Below are positions 62,579 through 64,000 of a DNA stretch of 64,000 bases, piece after piece (position 1 is the stretch's first letter; each line of letters starts with the position of its first letter). Where the stretch lies: the NCBI GenBank assembly GCA_018340805.1, contig JACMZG010000008.1, positions 56,388,708-56,452,707 of the forward strand, given 5' to 3'. Under the pieces are notes generated by a model, which was given only the letters and a program-made list of their open reading frames with translations, was not told where the DNA came from and made no database searches. The stretch is from Microvelia longipes. Its lineage: Eukaryota > Arthropoda > Insecta > Hemiptera > Veliidae. Position numbers and translations under genes: made by a program.

Positions 62579-64000
62579 ATGGATAAAGCCAAAAGAAAGG
62601 TTCTCAGATCTCAGCTTACTAAAGCTGTCTCTTCTACAGAAGAATTGCTGACAAACGAGGAACTTCTGATAGTTGATATCAAGGTTATGTTGACTAAAAT
62701 AAAAGTTCTAAAACAACAGCTTAAATTGATAAGTGAAGAGATTTTAGTTAACATTACTGACGAAAAAGAACTTGAAAATGAGCTAAATCAGATTTGGGAG
62801 TACGAAGAAAAAGCTATTACAGCAACGAGCCAACTAGAGATTGCAATGGAAAGATTAACGGAGTCAATCTCAAACGAGGCATCCTGTAATAGCCAATCAG
62901 TGAAACATAAGCTTGAAGTTAAGCTCCCTGATTTGGACTTAATTAAATTTAGCGGCGAAAACTTACATGAATGGCCTGCTTTTTGGGAGCAGTTTAACAA
63001 ACATATACACATGAGAGATGGACTAGACGATATATCAAAATTTGCTTATTTGAAGAACGTGTTGACTAAACAAGCTGCAACGGTTATTCAAGGACTACCT
63101 ACGAGCCAAAAAAGTTACCATGATGCCATAGAATTACTCAAAGAAGAATACGACCGAACAGAATTGATTATAGACGAATATATCAGAAAATTAATAGATT
63201 TGGCTCCAGTTAAACACCGAAATGACATCTTGGGGTTAAAGTGTCTTTACAATACAGCTGCGTCAACAACAAGAGCCCTACAATCACTAGGAGTATCGAC
63301 TGCCCAATATGGTATTATGGTCAAATCTATTTTATTAAAGGCTTTACCTTTTGCTTTACGAGTTGAGTACTATAAATTAAATTTTAGCAATAAAATACCA
63401 AATCATAATGATAAAAAAACTCCTGGCTATAACAATGAAACTTCACAATCACATTTTTCCGACTGTGAACAAATATCAAATATATTAAAATTCATTAAAT
63501 TAGAATTGGATTCTGTACAAATAGCTCAAGCTTCGTCATCTGGTTCTCTTACTGAGTTTGAGGGAACTGACTTCACTCAATCCCATAATCTACACTTAAA
63601 ATCTAATAACCTAAGATCCAAATCTAATTTTGGAACTGTAACGGAATTATTGACGTCAGTTAAAGATGGTTGTCTGTTTTGTAAGTCAAATTCGCACCTC
63701 ACTAGTGATTGTAAGGCTGAAGTTGAGATGGAGCAAAAGAAACAAATATTAAGTAATAAGGCTGCTTGCTTTCGATGTACTAAATTAAATCATAGATCTA
63801 AATTTTGTCGAACTCAAATAATTTGTTCTCAATGCTCAAGACGTCACGCTAGTAGTATGTGTGATCCAAATTTTAGGAAACAAATTAATAATAACGATGA
63901 ATGCTCAACTTTGTTAACTAATAGCAGTAGTAAAACTGTATATATACAAACAGCTTGTGCGGAAATAGTTACTAGTCAGAGTTCTCCTGTTTATGTAAGA
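62579..64000 (+). CDS. BEL/Pao retrotransposon Gag(-Pol) polyprotein, 5' part
   Basis: An uninterrupted frame of 474 codons starts at the first ATG after the primer-binding site and is still open at the window end. Seen: a charged, helix-rich N-terminus; a DUF1759-like region at about residues 116-265, typical of BEL/Pao Gag, beginning near LPDLDLIKFSGE with the WPAFWEQF motif at 132-139; and three zinc knuckles, C365-x2-C-x4-H-x4-C378, C397-x2-C-x4-H-x4-C410 and C416-x2-C-x3-H-x4-C428. After the knuckles, VYIQTA... looks like the lead-in to the retroviral-type aspartic protease, but the catalytic D-S/T-G triad would lie beyond the window. Family role: Gag packages element RNA in cytoplasmic particles, and the frame usually continues into protease, reverse transcriptase, RNase H and integrase. 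The absence of stops and frameshifts suggests a young, possibly active copy. Confidence 0.93.
   Translation, partial: MDKAKRKVLRSQLTKAVSSTEELLTNEELLIVDIKVMLTKIKVLKQQLKLISEEILVNITDEKELENELNQIWEYEEKAITATSQLEIAMERLTESISNEASCNSQSVKHKLEVKLPDLDLIKFSGENLHEWPAFWEQFNKHIHMRDGLDDISKFAYLKNVLTKQAATVIQGLPTSQKSYHDAIELLKEEYDRTELIIDEYIRKLIDLAPVKHRNDILGLKCLYNTAASTTRALQSLGVSTAQYGIMVKSILLKALPFALRVEYYKLNFSNKIPNHNDKKTPGYNNETSQSHFSDCEQISNILKFIKLELDSVQIAQASSSGSLTEFEGTDFTQSHNLHLKSNNLRSKSNFGTVTELLTSVKDGCLFCKSNSHLTSDCKAEVEMEQKKQILSNKAACFRCTKLNHRSKFCRTQIICSQCSRRHASSMCDPNFRKQINNNDECSTLLTNSSSKTVYIQTACAEIVTSQSSPVYVR

Noticed and set aside
62788..63012. 74-codon minus-strand frame
   Set aside because: Antisense shadow of the retrotransposon Gag frame.

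Overview
This is a strongly AT-rich stretch of animal nuclear DNA, most likely from an arthropod. That reading rests on a BEL/Pao-type LTR retrotransposon, many short non-autonomous transposons, long (TA)n microsatellites, tRNA-derived SINE-like repeats and one promoter/first-exon-like segment. I see no bacterial-style genes, rRNA, intact tRNA or CRISPR array. Almost all open frames of 60-156 codons here are chance frames inside repeats.

The only clear protein-coding sequence is at the right edge: a BEL/Pao retrotransposon with an LTR (about 62249-62545), an 18-nt tRNA-Phe-type primer-binding site (62549-62566) and an open Gag(-Pol) frame from 62579 to the window end. It has the DUF1759-like region and three zinc knuckles, and the frame is still open where the window stops. 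Antisense fragments related to its LTR lie at about 3.2, 5.7 and 6.2 kb. The best candidate for a host gene is a minus-strand first exon at 57960-57742, with an initiator-like motif, a 200-nt leader, a start codon in good context and a textbook GTGAGTAAG splice donor. The rest of that gene was not recognised.

Most of the remaining recognisable sequence is repeats, named here for convenience. R1 (about 770-800 bp when complete) has a head carrying two copies of a CGGACTCGCTTCGCTCGTCC-like motif, a central TGACGTCA module, an ACAC/ACAG block and a tail ending TATAAATGAGGAAAAGT. About 17 copies or fragments occur, on both strands and in all states of decay. R2 shares the TGACGTCA module but has a different head (GACTTCGGACCGGTTTCAT) and a (TA)n block followed by a tail with a GGTTCGAATTCC-like motif. 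Some copies are R1/R2 chimeras. R3 is a tRNA-like (box A/box B) repeat that also occurs as tandem monomers. R4 comprises fold-back elements whose arms carry a hammerhead-ribozyme-like core (CTGANGA, hairpin, GAAA) with base-pair covariation between loci. A hAT-type MITE, a TA-target MITE inserted into an R1 copy, a 520-bp terminal-inverted-repeat element, a tRNA-Ala-like SINE next to a degenerate minisatellite, and a roughly 310-bp tandem duplication complete the picture.

Layout: 0-7 kb, sparse repeats and LTR remnants; 7-20 kb, dense R1/R2 copies and a hAT MITE; 20-25 kb, R3+R2, unannotated AT-rich DNA, then the SINE; 26-33 kb, fold-back elements; 33-48 kb, mixed R1/R2/R3 and a large inverted repeat; 49-57 kb, inverted repeats, MITE in R1, complete R1; 57.7-58 kb, candidate first exon; 58.9-60.5 kb, nested MITEs; 62.2-64 kb, BEL/Pao. 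All repeat boundaries come from reading by eye and are approximate to tens of bases unless a terminus is stated.
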